Shown: positions 37,029 through 44,510 of the stretch, piece after piece
How the letters are laid out: every line of letters starts with the position of its first letter
How positions within the stretch are numbered: position 1 is the stretch's first letter
NCBI GenBank assembly: GCA_937930305.1
Contig: CALGLE010000002.1
Span: 1 to 64,000 of the forward strand
DNA length: 64,000 bases
Source: an uncultured Granulosicoccaceae bacterium
GTDB lineage: Bacteria; Pseudomonadota; Gammaproteobacteria; Granulosicoccales; Granulosicoccaceae
Reading direction: 5' to 3'
Position numbers and translations under genes: made by a program
The notes under the pieces: model-generated
What the model was told of the DNA's origin: nothing
Database searches by the model: none
What the model saw: the letters and a program-made list of their open reading frames with translations, nothing else

Positions 37029-37535
37029 TTGGAACTAGTTGTGAGAGAACGTACATCAGAAGCATTCAAACAGTCAACATTAAAGCGCCTGTCTGAGTCT
37101 TCATTGTCGATGCGGCAGTTTGCGATTGAGGAAGGGGTTGGCCTATCTACCCTGCATAAGTGGAAAGTAAAGTACCCCAGCGCAAGCTCTGAATCCAGAG
37201 TTCATCGCTCATCAGATCGTTGGTCATCTGAAGAGAAGTTCACGGTAGTATTGGAGTGTGCCACCTTGACTGAGACTGAGCTAGGTGAGTACTGTCGCCG
37301 CAAAGGATTGTATCCTGAGCAAGTGGCCTTGTGGAAGCAAGCCTGTGTAAGGGGAAACATGAAAAGCAGTGACCAAGACAAGAAAGTGAAGTCGGAATCG
37401 GTTTCTGATAAGAAGCGAATTAAAGAGCTTGAGCGTGAACTGGCGCGAAAGGAAAAGGCATTAACGGAAGCTGCGGCTTTGTTGGTGCTTGGAAAAAAGC
37501 TCTCAACGCTTCGGCAGGAAAACGAGGAAGATTAA
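37029..37535 (+). CDS. IS3-family transposase OrfA (DNA-binding part)
   Basis: A 168-residue protein from a TTG; a GTG at 37041 is an alternative. It holds two HTH-like segments (SSLSMRQFAIEEGVGLSTLHKWKVKYP and a second around EEKFTVVLECATLTETELGEYCRRKGLYPEQVALWKQ) and a C-terminal leucine-zipper-like coiled coil. Near its end is A AAA AAG (37493-37499) in phase for -1 slippage, which would fuse it to OrfB. OrfA alone normally regulates transposition. Confidence 0.85.
   Translation: MELVVRERTSEAFKQSTLKRLSESSLSMRQFAIEEGVGLSTLHKWKVKYPSASSESRVHRSSDRWSSEEKFTVVLECATLTETELGEYCRRKGLYPEQVALWKQACVRGNMKSSDQDKKVKSESVSDKKRIKELERELARKEKALTEAAALLVLGKKLSTLRQENEED
37493..37499 (+). other. Programmed -1 frameshift heptamer A AAA AAG
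   Basis: The heptamer is in the correct phase (A, AAA, AAG codons in the orfA frame). After slippage the reading continues ALNASAGKRGRLTPLPERV straight into OrfB without a stop. This is the classical IS3-family mechanism for making the OrfAB transposase. Confidence 0.8.
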
Positions 37536-37540
37536 CCCCG

Positions 37541-38578
37541 TTGCCGGAGCGAGTAAAAATTGTGTCCTGGGTAACCGAAGCTGTCACCGCTGGCGCACGA
37601 AAACGCAAAGCCTGCGATTTGGCGAACGTATCGATCAGAACGCTGCAGCGCTGGTGTGATGAGGATGGGCATGTTGGGAGTGACAAGCGTCCAGAAGCGG
37701 TGCACGCAACACCGAAAAGCAGCCTTACAGACGCCGAACGAGAGAGCATTCTATCGGTGTGTAGCGAGAAGGAGTTCGCGAGCCTACCACCGAGTCAGAT
37801 CGTACCGATACTGGCTGATCGTGGCGAGTATATAGCCTCTGAGGCCACGTTCTATCGTGTTCTGAAGGCCGTGGGGCAATTAAAGAATAGAGGCAAAAGC
37901 AAACCTAAAAACAGTGTGGGCAAACCACGAAGTTATACAGCGTCAAAGCCAAACCAGCTTTGGTCTTGGGATATCAGCTACTTGCCCACGCGGGTAAAGG
38001 GAATGCACTTTTTTCTGTATTTGATTGTTGATATCTTCAGCCGAAAAATCGTCGGTGCGGAAGTGTATGACATTGAAAGTGGTGAGCACACATCAAGCCT
38101 TTTGCAACGTTCTGTACTGGTTGAAAAATGCAGTGGCGTTAAGCTGGTTCTTCATTCAGATAACGGAGCGCCGATGAAGTGCCAGACGATGTTATCAAAA
38201 ATGTATGAGCTAGGCGTAGTGGGTTCGCGAAGTCGACCACGAGTGAGCAATGACAATCCCTATTCTGAGTCCTTGTTCAGAACGTTAAAATACTGCCCGC
38301 TATGGCCCTCAGGAGGTTTTAGTACGATAGAGGATGCTCGAGTCTGGGTAGGTGTTTTTGTTGACTGGTACAACCTGGAGCATCGTCACAGCGCCATTAA
38401 GTTTGTTACGCCGAATCAGCGTCATCAAGGTGAAGACACAAAAATTCTAGCAGGTAGAAACGAATTATATGAATCAGCGAAAGCTCTCAATCCGTCAAGA
38501 TGGTCGGGTTCTACACGTGACTGGTCAGCTCAAGGTAACGTCGAACTTAATCCGGAAGTGAAGAGCAAAGCAGCTTAA
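37541..38578 (+). CDS. IS3-family transposase OrfB (DDE catalytic part)
   Basis: A 345-residue rve-type integrase-core protein. An N-terminal HTH_21-like region (residues 60-110) precedes the DDE domain: first Asp in LWSWDISYLPT, second in LVLHSDNGAP, Glu in NPYSESLFRTLK, and the IS3 end YNLEHRHSAIKFVTPNQRH. The frame is intact. The annotated TTG start may be unused if the protein is made only as the OrfAB fusion. Confidence 0.88.
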   Translation: MPERVKIVSWVTEAVTAGARKRKACDLANVSIRTLQRWCDEDGHVGSDKRPEAVHATPKSSLTDAERESILSVCSEKEFASLPPSQIVPILADRGEYIASEATFYRVLKAVGQLKNRGKSKPKNSVGKPRSYTASKPNQLWSWDISYLPTRVKGMHFFLYLIVDIFSRKIVGAEVYDIESGEHTSSLLQRSVLVEKCSGVKLVLHSDNGAPMKCQTMLSKMYELGVVGSRSRPRVSNDNPYSESLFRTLKYCPLWPSGGFSTIEDARVWVGVFVDWYNLEHRHSAIKFVTPNQRHQGEDTKILAGRNELYESAKALNPSRWSGSTRDWSAQGNVELNPEVKSKAA

Positions 38579-38607
38579 GAAATATTTACGCGACAACTCG
38601 TTTGACA

Positions 38608-39107
38608 AACACCGCTAGTGCAGGTGAACACTTTACTGGAAAAGTGTTCACCTTTTGAACCACCAGGCTTAAACAGAAACCCCGCTATTGCTGGGTTTTC
38701 GGTGTTTTTAGTCGGCTCAAAATGCCGTAAAGTGAACAGATGACCACTTGGAATCAATCGGTCGATGCAACACATAGGGTTAATCCTAGATTCTACAGTA
38801 GATACGATTAATTCGAATTTATTGTGATAGCCCAATGTAAAGCTGGTAGTCCAGCTCCTCTAAAGCGGACCTAATTTGATGGTTTAGGGATGACAGCAAA
38901 GTCCCCTTAGCGGGCACCCGAAAGATTATGAATTTGGCTAAATTACATTGACTTCAGGAGCAAGCAGGGTAATCTCAAAATCGCTAACTCTGTAGCCATG
39001 CCGGACTCCATCTCTTCGAAAACAGCAGGCTCGTGAACGAGCACATGCATAGTGCCTAAGTCCTCACGTGTTACATCACTCACATGGGGCGGAGTTCTGG
39101 ATTTCGT
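38608..39107. other. Intergenic region right of the IS element
   Basis: 500 bases without a recognisable gene. It holds one strong terminator hairpin (38623-38657). Two weak open frames on opposite strands show no family pattern. The convergent end of the glutamine amidotransferase gene follows. Confidence 0.55.
38623..38657 (+). terminator. Rho-independent terminator next to the IS right end
   Basis: GGTGAACACTTT pairs perfectly with AAAGTGTTCACC (12 bp) around ACTGGA and is followed by TTTT. It begins 15 bases outside the right inverted repeat, so it belongs to the chromosome rather than the element, and would stop orfB transcripts. Confidence 0.65.
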
Positions 39108-39869
39108 CTACAAATACTCTTGTATCAGGCCATTTTCGTCTAGAGTACAAAAACTGTCTTCTGGGATAGGACACCAGTTTGTTGTCAATTTATCTAGCGG
39201 TTCTGACGCTAATGCATGCCCCCCATTGTCAAGTTCCTTGGAGTGGTACAAGGACGGACTATTCTGGTCTGAGGATTGACGAAATGCGAATATCACGTTT
39301 CCATCGGTCAATACACACGTCATACGAATGGGTTCATCGTCAGTTCTGTGCGAGGCATCGATTCGGCTGTAAGCCTTTTTCCACGCAAGTAATGGGTCAT
39401 CATTGAAACCCATTGCAAGCAGCAACAAGAAAAAATGTTCTGAGTCTGTAGTACCCAAGCGCGCACCGTAGAGAGAATCCGTTAATTCACTTTCAAGTTC
39501 ACGTCGCACTCGGCCAATATGAGGGATCTGGCCGTTGTGCATAAACGACCACCGCTCAAAAACAAATGGATGACAATTAGCACGCGACGTTTCACCCTGA
39601 GTGGAGGCTCGTACGTGAGCCATAAAAAGCCTTGATTCAACCAAACGGCAAACGCTTGATAAATTGCTATCCGACCATGCCGGCATAACGTCTTTGTAAA
39701 GCCCTGGTTCTGCTTCAAAGCCATACCAGCATATTCCGAATCCATCACCGTTTACCGAAACAAGCGATTCTGTAGCTGCAGAACTTTGTCTTAACAACGA
39801 ATGCGCAGGCGAAGTCACAATATTTTGCAACGGAATTGAAGGCCCACAGTAGGCGGCGAGTCGACACAT
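39108..39869 (-). CDS. Class II glutamine amidotransferase, YafJ/EgtC-like
   Basis: A 253-residue Ntn-hydrolase. The sequence begins Met-Cys-Arg-Leu-Ala, which places the catalytic Cys at position 2 after Met removal. Family segments follow: VNGDGFGICWYG, SRLFMAHVRASTQGETSRANCHPFVFERWSFMHNGQIP, and GTTDSEHFFLLLL. There is no fused synthetase domain, as in E. coli YafJ. The acceptor reaction is unknown. It lies just downstream of the DUF6356 gene on the same strand (6-base gap), so the two may be co-transcribed. Confidence 0.88.
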   Translation of the reverse strand: MCRLAAYCGPSIPLQNIVTSPAHSLLRQSSAATESLVSVNGDGFGICWYGFEAEPGLYKDVMPAWSDSNLSSVCRLVESRLFMAHVRASTQGETSRANCHPFVFERWSFMHNGQIPHIGRVRRELESELTDSLYGARLGTTDSEHFFLLLLAMGFNDDPLLAWKKAYSRIDASHRTDDEPIRMTCVLTDGNVIFAFRQSSDQNSPSLYHSKELDNGGHALASEPLDKLTTNWCPIPEDSFCTLDENGLIQEYL

Positions 39870-39875
39870 TGGTTG

Positions 39876-40112
39876 CTATCTGGTTCCAGTTTGATTAGTT
39901 TGCTCGTGCATTCGGCGGTGCAGGTTATCGATTGAGCGACTGGTTGTTTTTTGGAAGACGCCGGGTATCAGGGCGTGGACCAATGCAGTGATTGCGGCAA
40001 TACATAGCTTCATCGACATTGACGCAGAGAACCGAAAATGTTGCCAATACGTTTGCCCAACGCTTGGCGGGTGTTCACGGCACGCGTTTACCAGAGCATT
40101 CAGTGTTTTCAT
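39876..40112 (-). CDS. DUF6356 small membrane protein
   Basis: A 78-residue protein with the pattern ACREHPPSVGQTYWQHFRFS, one hydrophobic segment (MKLCIAAITALVHALIPGVF) and a basic tail (SIDNLHRRMHEQ). This fits the DUF6356 family as I recall it; no function is known. It is divergent from the Lrp-type regulator, separated by about 110 bases that include the palindrome at that gene's start, so it could be one of the regulator's targets. Confidence 0.65.
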   Translation of the reverse strand: MKTLNALVNACREHPPSVGQTYWQHFRFSASMSMKLCIAAITALVHALIPGVFQKTTSRSIDNLHRRMHEQTNQTGTR

Positions 40113-40200
40113 ACTATTTCCTATCTATGTGCCAAAATCTTGATAAATCTTAGCCTAGAAGGATGAGTAGATTATCTCGAAATACACACCATATAGTGCT

Positions 40201-40225
40201 CATATTGGGATAATATCCCAATATG
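40201..40225. promoter_or_regulatory. 25-base palindrome covering the Lrp-type gene's start codon
   Basis: CATATTGGGATA and TATCCCAATATG flank a central A, a perfect 12 bp inverted repeat. Its last three bases are the ATG start codon (40223). GATAAT at 40209-40214 lies at -10 distance from that ATG, and no Shine-Dalgarno is present, so the mRNA may be leaderless and the site an autoregulatory operator. Confidence 0.7.
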
Positions 40226-40687
40226 AATCCGATTATTGACGAAAAAAGTCTGAAAATACTCAAACATCTACAAATAGACGCCTCTATGAGCGTGGACGAA
40301 TTGGCAGAACAGGTTAACTTGTCGCGCAACGCTTGCTGGCGTCGAGTTAAGGTGCTCGAAGACGCTGGCGTGATCACCAAACGCGTGGCCATACTCAACC
40401 CTGAGTCTCTTGGGCTTGGTTTGATGGTCTATGCGCTTATACGAGATAGTGAACATAACCCTGAATGGGTAGAACAGTTGAGGGCTGTAGTTGAAGACAC
40501 GCCAGAGATTGTCAGTGCTCATCGAATGAGCGGTGATCTGGACTACGTGTTGCGAATGCGTGTAAGGAGCGTTGCTGACTACGATCGAATATACCAAAAG
40601 CTGATTCAACAAATTGCGTTGTCTAGTATTTCAGCGAGCTTTGTCATGGAGAATATCAAGGAGACGACGGCGTTGCCAATTAAATGA
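40223..40687 (+). CDS. Lrp/AsnC family transcriptional regulator
   Basis: A 154-residue regulator. The N-terminal winged HTH is LKILKHLQIDASMSVDELAEQVNLSRNACWRRVKVLEDAGVI. The C-terminal RAM ligand/oligomerisation domain carries the SGDLDYVLRMRV core and VADYDRIYQKLI. Such proteins sense amino acids or related small molecules; the effector here is unknown. Its start codon lies inside a 25-base palindrome, and it is divergent from DUF6356 and the amidotransferase, the likely regulon. Confidence 0.93.
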   Translation: MNPIIDEKSLKILKHLQIDASMSVDELAEQVNLSRNACWRRVKVLEDAGVITKRVAILNPESLGLGLMVYALIRDSEHNPEWVEQLRAVVEDTPEIVSAHRMSGDLDYVLRMRVRSVADYDRIYQKLIQQIALSSISASFVMENIKETTALPIK

Positions 40688-40857
40688 AATCGATGGCAGT
40701 TTTAAGATCCACTGTTTGACCTCTCGAACGGCTGCATTGGGCCGACACCGGAACTACAGCTATCGCCCCGTTTGTAAAGTGTAAGTCAGATAAAACTCAA
40801 ATTTTTACATTTAATACCAAACGCAAACCTAAGACCCGCTGTTGCTTCCAACTGCCA

Positions 40858-41175
40858 CTACCTTAACTTTATCGCCACTTTAACCAGGCGCAGCGTTTCA
40901 GCAAGGTGCGTCTCCCGCGTAAAACGAACAACCAGCCAAGTACCCCCATTCTTGCGATTCGGATGACCGATTCGATTCGGTGCTTGAGTAAGCTTTTCAC
41001 GCTTTACATAGTCTGGTGAAAGACGTATATCTATTTCATTATTCCCGTGGAAGTGGGCCACCTCTTTGCCTTTGAAGTCCACAACAAGGAAGTCTCGATC
41101 TGGCTTCCAAAGATGCACATCAATACCTGGTATTTTCTCAAGCTCACCAATCAGTTTTTTTCGTAAATTAGCCAT
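40858..41175 (-). CDS. Luciferase-domain-like small protein (DUF5519-like)
   Basis: A 105-residue protein. The segments VDFKGKEVAHFHGNNEIDIRLSPDYV and RKNGGTWLVVRFT resemble the DUF5519 domain, which in longer proteins is called luciferase domain, though no light-emitting function is implied. No signal peptide. It is divergent from the GNAT acetyltransferase with a 160-base gap. Family assignment is tentative. Confidence 0.55.
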   Translation of the reverse strand: MANLRKKLIGELEKIPGIDVHLWKPDRDFLVVDFKGKEVAHFHGNNEIDIRLSPDYVKREKLTQAPNRIGHPNRKNGGTWLVVRFTRETHLAETLRLVKVAIKLR

Positions 41176-41334
41176 ACCGTATCTACATAATATTTATAAA
41201 GACTTTTGCACTTTTCTTTCATCCGTTATCAGAACTTATTTAAACTTGAAATTTGCAGGTTGTGTAAAACAACCCAAGCTATTTTCCAGCACTATACAAC
41301 GTTCAAACTGGGTCAGCCCAGCAGAAGAAAAACT

Positions 41335-42084
41335 ATGACATTCAAGTTCAAGTGGCAACCCCCTAACCTCTCACATCGCACTAATGACCTTTCGCAAAAA
41401 ATAGGCGTACCAATAGACGCTTGGCAAGGTCGAGAAAACCCGCCGCAAACCATCATGTCAGGAAAGTACTGCATGGTTGTGCCCTTTGACCCAAGGCAGC
41501 ACGGTGATGATCTCTTCGAAGCGTTCTCGAAAGACACAGCTTCACACAATTGGACATACTTACCGTATGGCCCGTTTGAACAAAAGCAGGATTTTATTCA
41601 TTGGTGCGAAAACGTGTGTTGCGACAAAGACCCGATGTTTCATACCGTCGTAGATAGCTCCACTGGCCGTGCAATAGGCATGGCAAGCTATTTACGCATC
41701 ACCCCTGATGCAGGCGTTATAGAAGTAGGCCATATTCATTTCTCTCCACTGATGCAAGGCACAACACAAGCAACCGAAGCCATGTTTCTCATGATGCGCA
41801 GAGTGTTTGATGAACTGGGATATCGTCGATACGAGTGGAAGTGCGACGCCTTAAACTCACCATCGTGCAAAGCCGCCGAACGCCTCGGATTCCAATTTGA
41901 AGGAATCTTCAGAAACGCAACAATTTACAAACAAAGAAACCGAGACACCGCATGGTTCGCCATCATCGACAGCGATTGGCCAACACTAAAAACCGGCTAC
42001 GAAGCGTGGCTAACAAAAGAAAATTTCAACAACAAAGGCCAACAAATAAAATCATTAAAGCAGTGCATCTCGAACATCCCATAA
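41335..42084 (+). CDS. GNAT acetyltransferase, RimJ/RimL-like
   Basis: A 249-residue N-acetyltransferase from the ATG at 41335; the upstream frame to 41206 has no family sequence. The acetyl-CoA domain shows VIEVGHIHFSPLMQGTTQATEAMFLMM, then RRYEWKCDALNSPSCKAAERLGFQFEGIFRNATIYKQRNRDTAWFAI, the pattern of proteins acting on N-termini or small amines. Substrate unknown. The run of structured repeats begins shortly after its stop. Confidence 0.85.
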   Translation: MTFKFKWQPPNLSHRTNDLSQKIGVPIDAWQGRENPPQTIMSGKYCMVVPFDPRQHGDDLFEAFSKDTASHNWTYLPYGPFEQKQDFIHWCENVCCDKDPMFHTVVDSSTGRAIGMASYLRITPDAGVIEVGHIHFSPLMQGTTQATEAMFLMMRRVFDELGYRRYEWKCDALNSPSCKAAERLGFQFEGIFRNATIYKQRNRDTAWFAIIDSDWPTLKTGYEAWLTKENFNNKGQQIKSLKQCISNIP

Positions 42085-42169
42085 ACCCGTTCGATTTTTG
42101 CACCACGCTACCACACCAAATAACCAAACCACGCAAATAAGCAGGCCCCTGAAAGACGCTAGCTCCTCA

Positions 42170-42235
42170 GCAGTGGTCTCGAGCGCAAGGATGCGCTCGC
42201 GAAGCCTCCATGGATGGATTCATGGCGTCCACTGC
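42170..42235. repeat. Three-arm extragenic repeat, copy 1
   Basis: Outer arms GCAGTGG/CCACTGC enclose two inner hairpins: CGAGCGCA/TGCGCTCG around AGGA, and CCATG/CATGG around eight bases. The linker GCGAAGCCT and the element ATTCATGGCG are shared with the copies at 42.3 and 58.4 kb. The predicted fold is a three-way junction. Confidence 0.8.
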
Positions 42236-42280
42236 CACCACTCCCCCCCACAAACTTAGTAAACCAGGAGCTTCTGAGTA

Positions 42281-42374
42281 AGGGTGGGTTCTTAGCAGTG
42301 GTCTCGAGCGCATGGATGCGCTCGCGAAGCCTCCATGGACGGATTCATGGCGCCCACTGCTAAGAACCCACCCT
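42281..42374. repeat. Three-arm extragenic repeat, copy 2, with 21 bp outer stem
   Basis: The outer arms (42281-42301 and 42354-42374) are perfect 21-base complements. Inside are GAGCGCA/TGCGCTC around TGGA, and CCATG/CATGG. The core is nearly identical to copy 1 (CGAGCGCAaGGATGCGCTCG versus CGAGCGCAtGGATGCGCTCG), but the outer stem is locus-specific. Confidence 0.85.
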
Positions 42375-42392
42375 GATTCTGAAGCGACGGCA

Positions 42393-44510
42393 CTAACTAA
42401 CCAACCCCAACTCCCGTTGACGCCGCAAACTCCACCCCTGCAAAACTCGATCAGTCACAATTGCAATAAACGCCATGCCAAAGCCTGCCACTAACCCCTG
42501 CCCTGCATCCGAATTACTCAACGCAATATAAACCGATTGCCCTAATCCCTTGCTGCCGACTAACGCGGTTATCACTAACATTGCCAGCGCAAACATCACT
42601 GTTTGATTCAAGCCCAACATAATTTGCGGCAACGCCAATGGCAGTTTCACATTCCATAGCAATTGACGTGGTGTGCAGCCCATACTGGTGGCCGCTTCAA
42701 CCGTTGATTCAGGCACACCGCGTAAACCATGCTCGGTGTAACGAATACACGGCACGATGGCGTAGGCAATGATCGCAAGAAAAGAAGTGAATTCACCGAT
42801 CTGAAAAAACATTAAGAACGGTATCAAAATGACAAATAAAGGCATGGACTGCAACGTATCGTTGATGGGGCGAATAAAAGCCGACACACGATCACTTCGA
42901 CTGGCCCATATCCCAATCATCCCGCCCAACAGTAAGCACACCATCACGGCCGCCAAGCACATGGCCACCGACAACATGGCTTGTTCCCAAATGCCAGTTA
43001 CCACCATAAACAACCAAGCAAACAATGACAGTAGCCCCACTCGCCAATCAGCCACTTGCCAGGCTATAGTGCTGACCACCAAGATAAAAACGACCCAGGG
43101 TAAACCTGTCATGCCGTACCACAACAGCGTGGTGGCAATAACAACACCGACACTGAAACGCCAACTGAATCGCCATGCACCAAGCAACGCGATCACCGCC
43201 GCCGCAGCTGCGTAGGCGTGCATCATCCAAGGCTCTAGTGCAAAACCCCAAGAGAAGGGTGATATAGCTTTAGAAAAACCGATTCGAATGGGCAACAAAA
43301 AATAGAACAACGCTGAATTTTTTATCGTCTTCATCAAAGACGAATATTCAGCAGTCACGTATTTTAAGGCGTTGTTTATAGCGTCAGCGGGATAAAACTC
43401 CCACTGCTCAGGCCAGACTGACAACCAAGTTAATTGCGGTGCAAACACACTGCATAAAACAACGACGGCCAATGCAAGCACCCAGGGTGCGGCGCGCACG
43501 GTCAGCGCGGCATGTTGACGCGCAATAGCTCTTGATCGATTAGAGAAACCCATGCTGATGCGATCAAGCACCATCGCAAACAACGCAATAACAAGCCCTG
43601 CGATTAAGCTTTCACCAAATCGTGCTTTACGCATCTGGTTGAGCACTTCCCAACCAATGTCCGCAGAGCTTCCAATGATGGCAGCGATAATCACCATGCT
43701 CAACGCCGCCATTGTGGCCTGATTTATACCCACCATGATGGTGGACATCGCATTCGGTATACGCACTTGCCAGAACAGTTGCATGGGCGTAGCACCCGAC
43801 ATGCGCCCCGATTCAAGCACATCGGGGGACACCTGCTGCAGACCCACGATCATGTTACGCACCATTGGCGGGCAAGCATAAATGGCACTGGCAACAACAC
43901 CGACCACAGGTCCAAAGCCAAACAGCAACATGATAGGAATTAAATACGCGAAGGTGGGAACGGTTTGCATGAAGTCCAGTAACGGCTGCACCACACGGTT
44001 CACCTTGGGTGAGTCGTAAGTGATAACCGCCAACCCGAAGCCCAATAACAACGCTAACGGAATGGAGACCAGCACAGTACCCAAGGTGTTCATGCTGGGC
44101 GACCAATAGCCTGTGATCACCATGTACATCAAAGCCAACACTGTAAACAGTGAAAGCTTCCAGCCGGCAGCTACCCAAGCAAAGGCTGCGAAGATGGCAA
44201 TGGTGGCAGGCCATGGCAACCATTGCAAAATGCCCTGCAAGGCTTCCATGGGAATGGCAAACCATTCACCGATCAAACGAAACATCGGCTTAGCGACATT
44301 CACAAGCACTTGCATAAACTGATTGGTGTAGTCAGCAATTGGCAACACCCAATCTACAGGCGGCTTTGCCAGCCAAGCGGCATTGGGCGCTAGCCATATC
44401 AGCACAGCCGACACAATCAGAACCACTAACCAAATCCAAAACCCACTTAAGCTTGCACCCAAGCTGGTGGGCGAATAATTAGCGGATTCTGATTGCGGCG
44501 ATGAATTCAC
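42393..44510 (-). CDS. Quaternary-amine ABC transporter permease, fused double ProW
   Basis: A 705-residue protein holding two permease units in one chain. Each has a cluster of membrane helices and a coupling loop: VSPDVLESGRMSGATPMQLFWQVRIPNAM in the first (residues 120-330) and VPESTVEAATSMGCTPRQLLWNVKLPLALPQIM in the second (about 500-690). E. coli ProW is a single unit, so this is a fused or internally duplicated form. It overlaps the ATPase gene by four bases and takes up glycine betaine, choline or a relative, judging from its neighbours. Confidence 0.9.
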   Translation of the reverse strand: MNSSPQSESANYSPTSLGASLSGFWIWLVVLIVSAVLIWLAPNAAWLAKPPVDWVLPIADYTNQFMQVLVNVAKPMFRLIGEWFAIPMEALQGILQWLPWPATIAIFAAFAWVAAGWKLSLFTVLALMYMVITGYWSPSMNTLGTVLVSIPLALLLGFGLAVITYDSPKVNRVVQPLLDFMQTVPTFAYLIPIMLLFGFGPVVGVVASAIYACPPMVRNMIVGLQQVSPDVLESGRMSGATPMQLFWQVRIPNAMSTIMVGINQATMAALSMVIIAAIIGSSADIGWEVLNQMRKARFGESLIAGLVIALFAMVLDRISMGFSNRSRAIARQHAALTVRAAPWVLALAVVVLCSVFAPQLTWLSVWPEQWEFYPADAINNALKYVTAEYSSLMKTIKNSALFYFLLPIRIGFSKAISPFSWGFALEPWMMHAYAAAAAVIALLGAWRFSWRFSVGVVIATTLLWYGMTGLPWVVFILVVSTIAWQVADWRVGLLSLFAWLFMVVTGIWEQAMLSVAMCLAAVMVCLLLGGMIGIWASRSDRVSAFIRPINDTLQSMPLFVILIPFLMFFQIGEFTSFLAIIAYAIVPCIRYTEHGLRGVPESTVEAATSMGCTPRQLLWNVKLPLALPQIMLGLNQTVMFALAMLVITALVGSKGLGQSVYIALSNSDAGQGLVAGFGMAFIAIVTDRVLQGWSLRRQRELGLVS

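Larger units (their letters stand above)
36987..38607 (+). mobile_element. IS3-family insertion sequence, apparently intact
   Basis: The ends are imperfect inverted repeats, 16 of 18 bases identical: TGTCAGACTAGTTGTCGC at 36987-37004, and the complement of TGTCAAACGAGTTGTCGC at 38590-38607. They give the TG...CA termini of the family and a length of 1621 bases. Inside are orfA and orfB in relative -1 frames with an A6G slippage site. The three bases on each side (CTC and AAC) do not form a target duplication. It sits between the DUF4279 gene and the glutamine amidotransferase. Confidence 0.85.
42085..42392. other. Intergenic region made largely of structured repeats
   Basis: 308 bases between the acetyltransferase and the ABC permease, convergent ends. 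It carries two copies of the three-arm repeat (42170-42235 and 42281-42374) with a C-rich spacer. No gene is visible. The second copy, with 21 bp outer arms, could also act as a bidirectional terminator for the convergent genes. Confidence 0.7.

Noticed and set aside
38575..38835. 86-codon minus-strand frame right of the IS element
   Set aside because: It spans the IS end and a terminator hairpin and has no family resemblance.
42170..42374. CRISPR array
   Set aside because: The two adjacent repeats are only two units with unlike outer arms, no regular spacers and no cas genes.
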